Source: Candidatus Blautia faecavium
Lineage (GTDB): Bacteria; Bacillota; Clostridia; Lachnospirales; Lachnospiraceae
Direction of reading: 5' to 3'
Length of the DNA: 39,521 nt
Assembly: GCA_019118425.1 (NCBI GenBank)
Contig: DWYZ01000146.1
Coordinates: 1 to 39,521, forward strand
A program made the translations under genes and the position numbers. Shown here piece after piece: positions 25,597-33,075 of the stretch; the first letter of the stretch is position 1, and each line of letters starts with the position of its first letter. The notes below the pieces were generated by a model. That model was not told the origin of the DNA and did no database searches. It saw nothing but the letters and a program-made list of their open reading frames with translations.

Positions 25597-27233
25597 TAGG
25601 AGGGCTTGGGCTCTTTTTATTTGGAATGAAGCAGATGAGCGATGCGCTGGAAAAGGCTGCCGGGGCGAAAATGAGGGGAATCCTGGAGTTTTTTACTAAA
25701 ACCCCTCTTCGGGGAATTCTGGTAGGTACTTTTTTTACTGCCGTCATCCAGTCTTCAAGTGCTACTACCGTTATGGTAGTCAGTTTTGTAAATTCAGGTC
25801 TTTTAAATCTGTATCAGGCAGCCGGCGTCATCATGGGAGCCAATATCGGCACAACGGTTACCTCCCAGCTGATCTCATTTAACCTTTCCGTTGTCGCGCC
25901 GGTAATCGTAATGGCTGGTGTTATTATGGCTATGTTCTGTAAAAATACCAGGATACAGAGGATCGGTGAGGTCTGTCTTGGTTTCGGCATCCTGTTTTTA
26001 GGCTTAAATTATATGTCGGACTCTATGTCCGTGCTTCGGGAATCCTCCCAGGTTATGGAGATCATGAGTTCTTTGACCAGTCATTTTCTGGCTGTGCTCA
26101 TGGGAATCGTGGTGACGGCGATTCTGCAGAGTTCTTCCGCCACTGTGGGGATTGTACTCCTTTTAGCACAGCAGGGAATGCTGGATATCCGGATCTGCTT
26201 TTTTATTATCCTGGGATGCAATATCGGTTCCTGTGTGTCCGCGCTTCTGGCGGCTCTCAACGGCAAAAAAATAGCTATGCGGGCGGCGCTGATCCATCTG
26301 TTCTTTAATCTGATAGGAACTTTATTCATGTATATCGTCTTTACCGCTGCTCTTGAACCCATCACTGCGTTTATTGGAGGTATTTCCAATATGGATCCGG
26401 GAAGGGAAGTGGCAAATGCCCATACACTGATAAAAATCGCGGAAGTGATCCTTCTTGCTCCTTTTATCAAACAAATCGTTAAACTTACAGGATTTTTTGT
26501 GAAAGGAGATGAGGATACAAAGAAAAACACCTGTGATCTGCAGTATATTGGGAAACAATCCGTTTTTTCTCCTACAACGGCAGTGTTTGACGCAACCAGA
26601 GAGATGGAGAGGATGGGCAGGATGGCCGTGGAAAATCTAGAGCGTGCCATGAATGGCCTGCTTACTCTAAATGAGAAGGATATCCGTCAGGTGTACCAGG
26701 TGGAAGAGCAGATTGATTTTCTAAACCGTGCGGTCACAGATTACCTTGTGAAGATCAATCAGACAACCCTTCCCATGGATGACGCCAGGAGTATAGGCGG
26801 CCTTTTCCATGTGGTCAACGATATCGAAAGGATCGGGGACCATGCGGAGAATATTGCGGACGCGGCCAGGACAAGAATGACGGACAAGATAGATTTCAGT
26901 CCGGCGGCGGAGAAGGAACTTTTAGAAATGCTGGATATGGTTCTTAAGATCACAGGATATGCGCTTGACACCTTTTCCAATAATAATCAGCAGCATATGC
27001 AGGAAATCTTAGAACTGGAGGACAAGGTGGATACGGCGGAAAGAGAACTGCAGGAATCCCATGTACAGAGACTGACCAGAAATGAATGTACAGCTGAGGC
27101 AGGGATGCTGTTTTCCGATATTATATCCGGCCTTGAGCGGGTGGCGGATCATGCGACGAATATCGCCTTTTCCCTTTTGGAAGAGGATCCCATGGACACA
27201 TATAAGAAAAATCAGGGATACAGCCTGCGCTGA
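25572..27233 (+). CDS. Na+/phosphate cotransporter family protein with PhoU-like domain
   Basis: This NptA/PF02690-type membrane protein has 553 residues. Two inverted symporter repeats are marked by QSSSATTVMVVSFVN and LQSSSATVGIVLLL, about eight to ten hydrophobic segments in all. From about residue 340 it changes to a helical cytosolic PhoU-like region (two helical bundles, with IGGLFHVVNDIERIGDHAENIA and ERVADHATNIAFS). Such fusions are believed to import or balance phosphate. It sits between ribF and rpsO, where Firmicutes normally have nothing, yet in the same direction. GGGAG precedes ATG 25572. Confidence 0.9.
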   Translation: MAASILGLIGGLGLFLFGMKQMSDALEKAAGAKMRGILEFFTKTPLRGILVGTFFTAVIQSSSATTVMVVSFVNSGLLNLYQAAGVIMGANIGTTVTSQLISFNLSVVAPVIVMAGVIMAMFCKNTRIQRIGEVCLGFGILFLGLNYMSDSMSVLRESSQVMEIMSSLTSHFLAVLMGIVVTAILQSSSATVGIVLLLAQQGMLDIRICFFIILGCNIGSCVSALLAALNGKKIAMRAALIHLFFNLIGTLFMYIVFTAALEPITAFIGGISNMDPGREVANAHTLIKIAEVILLAPFIKQIVKLTGFFVKGDEDTKKNTCDLQYIGKQSVFSPTTAVFDATREMERMGRMAVENLERAMNGLLTLNEKDIRQVYQVEEQIDFLNRAVTDYLVKINQTTLPMDDARSIGGLFHVVNDIERIGDHAENIADAARTRMTDKIDFSPAAEKELLEMLDMVLKITGYALDTFSNNNQQHMQEILELEDKVDTAERELQESHVQRLTRNECTAEAGMLFSDIISGLERVADHATNIAFSLLEEDPMDTYKKNQGYSLR

Positions 27234-27305
27234 GGCGCGGCCGCAGCAGGTGTGTGGTTTGGATAGACATGGAACAAAAATAAGCCCTTTGAGAGAAAAA
27301 AACAG

Positions 27306-27335
27306 TTTACAAGAGCGCAGAGTATGTGCTATACT
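27306..27335 (+). promoter_or_regulatory. Predicted promoter of rpsO
   Basis: TTTACA (27306-27311), 18-nt spacer, TATACT (27330-27335). The start near 27342 gives a leader of about 85 nt containing a long stem-loop. Confidence 0.7.
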
Positions 27336-27354
27336 AGGCAAGATGAATTCAGCC

Positions 27355-27394
27355 CATATTCAGAAACCGGAGACTCCGACCGTTTCTTAATATG
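27355..27394 (+). promoter_or_regulatory. rpsO leader stem-loop, candidate S15 autoregulatory site
   Basis: CATATT / AATATG (27355-27360 with 27389-27394), AGAAAC / GTTTCT (27362-27367 with 27382-27387) and CGGA / TCCG (27368-27371 with 27375-27378) stack into one interrupted hairpin with a single mismatch and a small ACC bulge. It lies between promoter and the S15 ribosome site. S15 leaders in several phyla bind S15; whether this one does is inference. Confidence 0.55.
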
Positions 27395-27427
27395 CGGCGG
27401 TTAAAAAGAAAAAAGGAGGAAATCAAA

Positions 27428-27694
27428 ATGATTTCAAAAGAAAAGAAAGCAGCGATCATGAAAGAATATGCAAGAAGTGAAGGCGACACAGGATCACCGG
27501 AGGTTCAGGTTGCAGTCCTGACAGCTAGGATTCAGGAGCTTACCGAGCATTTACAGACACATCATAAAGATCATCATTCCAGACGCGGTCTGCTGAAGAT
27601 GGTTGGACAGAGACGTGGTCTGCTGGCTTATCTGAAGAAAACAGACATCGAAAGATACCGTGCACTGATTGAAAAATTAGGATTAAGAAAATAA
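27428..27694 (+). CDS. rpsO: 30S ribosomal protein S15
   Basis: This is a primary 16S rRNA-binding protein of the small subunit platform, 88 residues. The conserved core [25 protein letters not shown] and RRGLLAYLK is intact. AAAGGAGG precedes ATG 27428; the track's 27392 start would put the ribosome site inside the gene. It has its own promoter and a terminator downstream. Confidence 0.98.
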   Translation: MISKEKKAAIMKEYARSEGDTGSPEVQVAVLTARIQELTEHLQTHHKDHHSRRGLLKMVGQRRGLLAYLKKTDIERYRALIEKLGLRK

Positions 27695-27707
27695 TTGGTA
27701 TGCGGAA

Positions 27708-27735
27708 GGGCGGATTATCCATCCGCCCTATTTTT
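27708..27735 (+). terminator. Rho-independent terminator after rpsO
   Basis: GGGCGGAT (27708-27715) pairs with ATCCGCCC (27721-27728) with a 5-nt loop, followed by TATTTTT. Some read-through into pnp is likely since no clear pnp promoter is seen. Confidence 0.85.
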
Positions 27736-27745
27736 GGATGTTCAG

Positions 27746-27827
27746 ACAGGAGTTATTTCCGAGACTACTGAAAAGCCTATTTAGAGAAATTAAGGAAATA
27801 GTTTTTTCAGTTGTTTCGGACTCCTGT
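27746..27827 (+). promoter_or_regulatory. Long leader hairpin of pnp, candidate RNase processing site
   Basis: ACAGGAGT (27746-27753) pairs with ACTCCTGT (27820-27827). Inside are CCGA/TCGG (27759-27762 with 27816-27819), CTGAAAA/TTTTCAG (27768-27774 with 27804-27810) and CTATTT/AAATAG (27777-27782 with 27796-27801). A second hairpin CACATT/AATGTG (27831-27846) precedes the pnp ribosome site. There is no U-tract, so it is not a terminator. Confidence 0.65.
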
Positions 27828-27872
27828 TTCCACATTCTGAAATGTGATTATTATTGGTAAAGGAGAAAAATT

Positions 27873-29966
27873 ATGTACAAAAGTTATTCCATGGAATTAG
27901 CTGGAAGAACGCTGACTGTAGACATAGACCGTGTCGCAAAACAGGCAAACGGCGCAGCTCTCATGCACTACGGAGAGACAACAGTGCTGTCCACAGCTAC
28001 AGCGTCTAAAGAGCCGAGGGAAGGGATCGATTTCTTCCCGTTAAGTGTAGAATACGAAGAAAAAATGTATGCTGTGGGAAAGATTCCGGGCGGCTTTAAT
28101 AAAAGAGAAGGAAAGGCAAGCGAGCATGCTATCCTCACATCCCGTGTGATCGACCGTCCTATGCGTCCTTTGTTCCCTAAGGATTACAGAAACGATGTGA
28201 CTCTTGTAAATATGGTAATGTCTGTGGATCCGGAGTGTAACCCGGAGATACCGGCTATGCTGGGCTCTGCCATAGCTACCTGTATTTCTGACATACCTTT
28301 TGACGGCCCCTGCGCGACTACCCAGGTGGGAATGATCGATGGAGAATTTGTGATCAATCCTTCCTTAGAGCAGAAGGAAATCTCTGATCTGCAGCTTACT
28401 GTGGCTTCTACAAGAGAAAAGGTTATCATGATCGAGGCAGGAGCGAAGGAAGTTTCGGAAGAAACCATGATCGAAGCCATCTACAAGGCTCATGACGTAA
28501 ATCAGGAGATTATCCGCTTTATTGACAAGATCGTGGCTGAGTGCGGAAAAGAAAAGCACACTTACGAATCCTGTGCAGTGCCGGAAGAGCTGTTTGCGGC
28601 TATTAAGGAAATTATCCCACCGGAAGAAATGGAAAAGGCTGTATTTACAGACGAGAAGCAGGTGAGAGAAGAAAATATCCGTGAACTGACCGCTAAGCTT
28701 GAGGAAGCTTTTTCCGACAAGGAAGAATGGCTTGCCGTGTTAGGAGAAGCCGTATACCAGTATCAGAAAAAGACAGTGCGCAAGATGATCCTGAAAGACC
28801 ATAAACGCCCGGATGGAAGAGAGATCACACAGATCCGTCCTCTGGCGGCAGAAGTGGACATCATCCCCAGAGTACACGGTTCAGCCATGTTTACACGTGG
28901 ACAGACACAGATCTGTACAGTGACGACTCTGGCTCCTCTGGCAGATGCGCAGCGTCTGGACGGCCTGGATGAATTTGAGACATCGAAAAGATACATGCAT
29001 CATTATAATTTCCCGTCCTACTCTGTAGGTGAGACGAAACCATCCAGAGGACCGGGACGCCGGGAGATCGGACATGGAGCTCTTGCGGAGAGAGCCCTTG
29101 TGCCAGTCCTTCCTTCAGAGGAAGAATTCCCATACGCGATCCGTACCGTGTCTGAGACTTTTGAATCCAATGGTTCCACTTCTCAGGCCAGCATCTGTGC
29201 TTCCACCATGTCTCTTATGGCGGCAGGCGTGCCCATCAAAAAGCCAGTTGCCGGTATTTCCTGCGGTCTTGTTACAGGAGAGACAGATGACGATTACATT
29301 GTCCTGACCGATATCCAGGGACTGGAAGATTTCTTTGGGGATATGGACTTTAAGGTGGCAGGAACCCATGACGGGATCACCGCTATCCAGATGGATATTA
29401 AGATCCACGGCCTGACAAGAGAGATCGTGGAGGAAGCCATCCGCAGGACGAAAGAGGCCAGAGAATATATCCTTACAGAAGTAATGGAAAAATGTATTGC
29501 AGAGCCAAGAAAGACGGTGGGCAAATACGCGCCGAAGATCATTCAGATCCAGATCGATCCTCAGAAGATCGGCGATGTGGTAGGCCAGAGAGGAAAGACC
29601 ATTAACACCATCATCGAGCGCACTGGAGTAAAGATCGACATTACAGATGACGGCGCGGTATCCATCTGCGGACTGGATCAGAAAAACATGGATGAAGCGG
29701 CACGTATGGTAAAGATCATTGCCACAGATTTTGAAGCTGGTCAGATCCTTACCGGCCGTGTGATCAGTATTAAAGAATTCGGTGCATTTATAGAGTTTGC
29801 ACCTGGAAAAGAAGGAATGGTACACATTTCCAAGATCTGTAAAGAAAGGATCAACCGTGTGGAAGATGTTCTTACCCTTGGAGATAAAGTGAAGGTGGTT
29901 TGCCTTGGCAAAGATAAAATGGGCAGAGTCAGCTTCAGCATGAAGGATGTACCGGAAGAAGCGTAA
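27873..29966 (+). CDS. pnp: Polyribonucleotide nucleotidyltransferase (PNPase)
   Basis: This phosphorolytic 3'-5' exoribonuclease is a core of RNA decay, 697 residues. It has two RNase PH domains (the second with HGSAMFTRGQTQ, GPGRREIGHGALAERAL, GISCGLV), a helical linker, then KH (IGDVVGQRGKTINTI) and S1 (GRVISIKEFGAFIEF) domains. AAAGGAG precedes ATG 27873. Length is normal. It follows rpsO as in most bacteria and is preceded by a long leader hairpin. Confidence 0.98.
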   Translation: MYKSYSMELAGRTLTVDIDRVAKQANGAALMHYGETTVLSTATASKEPREGIDFFPLSVEYEEKMYAVGKIPGGFNKREGKASEHAILTSRVIDRPMRPLFPKDYRNDVTLVNMVMSVDPECNPEIPAMLGSAIATCISDIPFDGPCATTQVGMIDGEFVINPSLEQKEISDLQLTVASTREKVIMIEAGAKEVSEETMIEAIYKAHDVNQEIIRFIDKIVAECGKEKHTYESCAVPEELFAAIKEIIPPEEMEKAVFTDEKQVREENIRELTAKLEEAFSDKEEWLAVLGEAVYQYQKKTVRKMILKDHKRPDGREITQIRPLAAEVDIIPRVHGSAMFTRGQTQICTVTTLAPLADAQRLDGLDEFETSKRYMHHYNFPSYSVGETKPSRGPGRREIGHGALAERALVPVLPSEEEFPYAIRTVSETFESNGSTSQASICASTMSLMAAGVPIKKPVAGISCGLVTGETDDDYIVLTDIQGLEDFFGDMDFKVAGTHDGITAIQMDIKIHGLTREIVEEAIRRTKEAREYILTEVMEKCIAEPRKTVGKYAPKIIQIQIDPQKIGDVVGQRGKTINTIIERTGVKIDITDDGAVSICGLDQKNMDEAARMVKIIATDFEAGQILTGRVISIKEFGAFIEFAPGKEGMVHISKICKERINRVEDVLTLGDKVKVVCLGKDKMGRVSFSMKDVPEEA

Positions 29967-29970
29967 GATC

Positions 29971-30462
29971 ATGAGATATCATAATATCACAAAAGACGAT
30001 ATGCTGAATGGAGACGGCCTGCGCGTAGTCCTTTGGACCGCAGGCTGTTCCCATTGCTGTAAAGAATGTCAGAATCCCATTACCTGGGACCCAAATGGAG
30101 GCCTTCCCTTTACAGAAGCGGAGAAGGCAGAGATATTCGCAGAGCTGGATAAGGACTACATAAGCGGCATTACTTTTTCTGGAGGGGATCCGCTGCATCC
30201 GGCGAATATACGCGGAGTTACCGCCCTTGCAAAAGAGATAAAAGAAAAGTATCCAGATAAGACCATATGGCTCTATACAGGAGCCTTGTGGGAGGAGATA
30301 CAGAATGAAGAGATTGTCCGCTATCTGGACGTATGTATTGACGGGGAATTCCAAGTGGATAAAAAAGAACTTTCACTGAAATGGAGAGGCTCCAGCAATC
30401 AGCGGATTATAGAGGTGCCTGCCACTCTCCGCGAGGGCAGAGTGGTGCTTAAGGCGGATTAA
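29971..30462 (+). CDS. nrdG: Anaerobic ribonucleoside-triphosphate reductase activating protein
   Basis: This radical-SAM activase generates the glycyl radical of NrdD. Its 163 residues include the CX3CX2C cluster motif in GCSHCCKEC (Cys26, 30, 33), with an extra Cys29, and the SAM-binding GGDPLHPAN. ATG 29971 is preferred over the track's 29947, which lies inside pnp; GGAAGAAG precedes it by the right distance. The reductase NrdD is not in the window. It begins 4 nt after pnp, so it is probably co-transcribed. Confidence 0.93.
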   Translation: MRYHNITKDDMLNGDGLRVVLWTAGCSHCCKECQNPITWDPNGGLPFTEAEKAEIFAELDKDYISGITFSGGDPLHPANIRGVTALAKEIKEKYPDKTIWLYTGALWEEIQNEEIVRYLDVCIDGEFQVDKKELSLKWRGSSNQRIIEVPATLREGRVVLKAD

Positions 30463-30476
30463 GGAGGCGCATGTCA

Positions 30477-30989
30477 ATGAAAAGAATTGCCAGATTTCAC
30501 AAAGTAAGTGAGGCAAGATTTATAGAGGACTGGAAAGATACCTTTGGAGAGACTCCCCAGGAGGTCATAGAGGAAATTTATGCACAGATCCGCCTTCCCA
30601 GAAGAGCCACGGCGGGAAGCGCCGGTTATGATTTTTTCTCTCCGGCGGACGTGGTTTTGCATCCAGGGGAAACCATTAAGATCCCCACTGGGATCCGTGT
30701 GGAGATGGACCAGGAGTGGGTATTAAAGTGCTATCCCAGAAGCGGACTGGGCTTTAAGTACCGTCTCCAGATGAACAATACCGTAGGCATTATCGACAGC
30801 GATTATTTTTATTCAGACAATGAAGGCCATATTTTCGCAAAGATCACCAATGACACGAACGAGGGAAAGACAGTGGAGATTCCTGCCGGAACCGGGTTCA
30901 TGCAGGGAATCTTTGTAGAATATGGGATCACCGTAGACGATGAGGTGACCGATGTGCGCAACGGCGGACTGGGAAGTACGACGAAGTAA
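30477..30989 (+). CDS. dut: dUTP diphosphatase (dUTPase)
   Basis: This enzyme hydrolyses dUTP to dUMP and keeps uracil out of DNA, 170 residues. Trimeric dUTPase motifs are present: TAGSAGYDF (motif 1), PRSGLGFK (motif 2), NTVGIIDSDY (motif 3), and a C-terminal variant RNGGLGSTTK (motif 5, usually ending GFGSTG). It has about 38 residues of N-terminal extension before motif 1. ATG 30477 gives 9-nt spacing from AAGGAGG, while the track's 30471 gives only 3. Next to nrdG, both serve dNTP supply. Confidence 0.9.
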   Translation: MKRIARFHKVSEARFIEDWKDTFGETPQEVIEEIYAQIRLPRRATAGSAGYDFFSPADVVLHPGETIKIPTGIRVEMDQEWVLKCYPRSGLGFKYRLQMNNTVGIIDSDYFYSDNEGHIFAKITNDTNEGKTVEIPAGTGFMQGIFVEYGITVDDEVTDVRNGGLGSTTK

Positions 30990-31007
30990 GGAAAAGGAGG
31001 GATCAAT

Positions 31008-32192
31008 ATGGTGATCAAACCAAAAATCCGGGAGTTTATCTGTACCACCGCCCATCCCGTGGGATGTGCGGTAAGCGTGGACAAGCAGATTTCTCACTCC
31101 GCTTCCAAGGGAAGTGTAGATGGGGCAAAGAGAGTTTTGGTGATTGGCTGTTCCACAGGCTATGGACTGGCATCCAGGATCAGCGCCTTAGAAAATCTGA
31201 AGGCGGCTACCCTGGGAGTGATGTTTGAGCGGCCGGCAACAGGAAAAAGAACAGCAACCCCGGGCTGGTATAATACCGCTGAGTTTGAAAAGGCAGCGGA
31301 GAAAAAAGGAATTTATGCAAAAACCCTTAATGGAGATGCCTTCTCAAAAGAAATGAAAGAAAAGGTGATAGAAACAATCCGTAAAGATTTAGGTACGGTC
31401 GATCTTGTAATCTATAGTCTCGCTGCTCCCAGAAGAACAGATGCCCAGGGCGTTACCTGGACCTCCTGTTTAAAAACTACAGGAGAGCCTTATACAGAAA
31501 AAAGCCTGGATCTGAGAGATAATACCATTGTAGAAAAGACTATTGAGCCCGCCACCGAGGAAGAAATTCAGGGAACGATCAAAGTAATGGGAGGAGAAGA
31601 CTGGGCAGAGTGGATCCGTGACCTGAGAGAGGCGGGAGTCCTGGCTGATCAGGCTCTTACCGTGGCGTATTCTTACATAGGCCCTGAGATCACTTATCCT
31701 ATTTATTATCATGGGACCATCGGCGCGGCGAAACAGCATCTTCATAAAACAGCAGAGGAGATCACGAAGTCCAACCCTGGCGTCCGCGCATTGATTTCCG
31801 TGAATAAAGGACTGGTGACACAGGCCAGCGCGGCGATCCCGGTAGTGCCTCTGTACTTTTCCATTCTTTATAAGGTGATGAAAGAAAAGGGAATCCATGA
31901 AGGCTGTATCCAGCAGATGGTCCGCCTGTTTACAGAAAAGCTTTACACAGACAATGGGCCTTTGACGGATGAGAATGGATTTATCCGTATGGACGACCTG
32001 GAGATGAGAGAGGATGTGCAGGAAGAGATAAGAAAGTCCTGGAAAGCGGTAAATACGGACAATATCCGGGAATACTGCGATATTGACGGCTATTGGGAGG
32101 ACTTTTACCACATGTTCGGATTCGGCCATGATTCCGTTGACTATGACGCGGATGTGGAGGCACAGGTAGCCATTCCAAGTATAAACGAATAA
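31008..32192 (+). CDS. fabV: Trans-2-enoyl-ACP/CoA reductase FabV
   Basis: This NADH-dependent reductase of the last step in fatty-acid elongation or of crotonyl-CoA-type reduction has 394 residues. It contains the nucleotide site GCSTGYGLASR and the FabV active-site Tyr-X8-Lys (Tyr233-Lys242 in YYHGTIGAAK). FabV enzymes are long SDR proteins unrelated in length to FabI and are usually less sensitive to triclosan. AAAAGGAGGG precedes the start. No fab cluster is adjacent, so a role in butyrate-type metabolism (TER) is as likely as in lipid synthesis. Confidence 0.93.
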   Translation: MVIKPKIREFICTTAHPVGCAVSVDKQISHSASKGSVDGAKRVLVIGCSTGYGLASRISALENLKAATLGVMFERPATGKRTATPGWYNTAEFEKAAEKKGIYAKTLNGDAFSKEMKEKVIETIRKDLGTVDLVIYSLAAPRRTDAQGVTWTSCLKTTGEPYTEKSLDLRDNTIVEKTIEPATEEEIQGTIKVMGGEDWAEWIRDLREAGVLADQALTVAYSYIGPEITYPIYYHGTIGAAKQHLHKTAEEITKSNPGVRALISVNKGLVTQASAAIPVVPLYFSILYKVMKEKGIHEGCIQQMVRLFTEKLYTDNGPLTDENGFIRMDDLEMREDVQEEIRKSWKAVNTDNIREYCDIDGYWEDFYHMFGFGHDSVDYDADVEAQVAIPSINE

Positions 32193-32250
32193 AATATGTT
32201 ATAGGGAAGTTCAGCGAATTTCCGCACAGAAAAAACTTTTCTATAAGATA

Positions 32251-32286
32251 AAAAAAGAAGAATTCCTGGGAGAGTTCTTCTTTTTT
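32251..32286 (+). terminator. Rho-independent terminator after fabV
   Basis: AAAAAAGAAGAA (32251-32262) pairs with TTCTTCTTTTTT (32275-32286), ending in a T run, 58 nt past the fabV stop. Confidence 0.85.
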
Positions 32287-32352
32287 ATTGGGAATAATAT
32301 AGTATTATATCTGTGCATTGACTTCAGGGTGCCGGGGAAAGGATGAGGTAAA

Positions 32353-32562
32353 GTGAGAGAGCAGATGCCGCAGACAAATGAAGACCCAAAGTCATATGAA
32401 AAATGTGTGCTTTGCCGTCAAACGGTAAAGATTAGGATCTCCCAGACTGTTTCAAGCAGGAAATACTATGTAGAAGGCGCAGGACAGCTTTGCCCTGCAT
32501 GTTATGCCCGCGTGTATGAGACCTGGAACCATGGACAGGCAGGAAAAAAGGCAGCCCCCTAA
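32353..32562 (+). CDS. Small CxxC protein, function unknown
   Basis: This protein of 69 residues (from GTG 32353) or 65 (from ATG 32365) has two cysteine pairs, CVLC (about 18-21) and CPAC (about 47-50), in the spacing of a small zinc ribbon. GGATGAGG lies just upstream of the GTG. No family is recognised with certainty. Its stop codon falls inside the terminator hairpin shared with the convergent DUF1292 gene. Confidence 0.6.
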   Translation: MREQMPQTNEDPKSYEKCVLCRQTVKIRISQTVSSRKYYVEGAGQLCPACYARVYETWNHGQAGKKAAP

Positions 32563-32576
32563 AAGGAGCTGCCTTT
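32547..32576. terminator. Bidirectional terminator between convergent small genes
   Basis: AAAGGCAGC (32547-32555) pairs with GCTGCCTTT (32568-32576), with an inner CCT/AGG stem. A runs lie on one side and T on the other, so it can act in both directions. It overlaps the plus-strand gene's stop codon and begins 14 nt past the minus-strand gene. Confidence 0.8.
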
Positions 32577-32589
32577 CTGCACACAAGCC

Positions 32590-32964
32590 TTATTCTAAAG
32601 GTTCTCCGGCTTCTTCCGCCTTTCTGGCGTTTTCCAGGACGATTTCAAAGGCGTTTGCCGCCCTGGTGTATTCTTCCTGCTCTTCAATATTTTCCAGCAT
32701 GGGATCTCCTGCCGGTGTTCGTGAGAAGGAGTAGAGATATACTTCTCCGTCCTCATTCTGGCCGTTTTCATCCAGGGGGAGGAGGGCGATGTATTCCTTT
32801 TCTTCTACCGGAAAGATGGTAAGGATGGCGCATTCCACCTCTGTGTCATCCTCCAGGGTCAATGTGATGGTGTGATGCTCCTCGTCCATTCTGGAGCTGC
32901 AGCTGCTCTGGCAGGATGCACAGTCAGAAGGGCTGCAGCCTGCACCCATAAATTCTTCACTCAT
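32590..32964 (-). CDS. DUF1292 protein with Cys-rich N-terminus
   Basis: This 124-residue acidic protein's last 85 residues match the DUF1292 (YrzB-like) pattern: ITLTLEDDTEVECAILTIFPV, YIALLPLDE, VYLYSFSR. The N-terminal 25 residues hold five Cys (GCSPSDCASCQSSCSS), unusual for the family and possibly metal binding. ATG 32964 is chosen because GAGGAA lies 7 nt before; the track's 32988 has no site. It has its own promoter and is not part of the urease operon although it lies downstream of it on the same strand. Confidence 0.8.
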   Translation of the reverse strand: MSEEFMGAGCSPSDCASCQSSCSSRMDEEHHTITLTLEDDTEVECAILTIFPVEEKEYIALLPLDENGQNEDGEVYLYSFSRTPAGDPMLENIEEQEEYTRAANAFEIVLENARKAEEAGEPLE

Positions 32965-33015
32965 AGGATCATTCCTCGCTTTATTCATTATATTTCTATG
33001 TACCGCAGTTACCTC

Positions 33016-33044
33016 ATTCTAACAGAAAGATCCGGGTAATGCAA
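33016..33044 (-). promoter_or_regulatory. Predicted promoter of the DUF1292 gene
   Basis: On the minus strand TTGCAT (33044-33039), 17-nt spacer, TAGAAT (33021-33016), about 50 nt before the start codon. It lies just after the ureD stop. Confidence 0.7.
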
Positions 33045-33075
33045 TGGGTGTTTTTTCCCTCTTTGGGAAAAAGAC

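Noticed and set aside
29115-29972. 285-codon minus-strand ORF opposite pnp
   Set aside because: It is antisense to a fully supported pnp, has no family resemblance and is rich in Cys/His/Phe as expected from a shadow frame.
33052-33072. TTTTTCCC/GGGAAAAA hairpin right after ureD as a urease terminator
   Set aside because: On the ureD strand the U run is on the 5' arm and ACACCC follows the stem, so it lacks the U-tract needed for a standard terminator.
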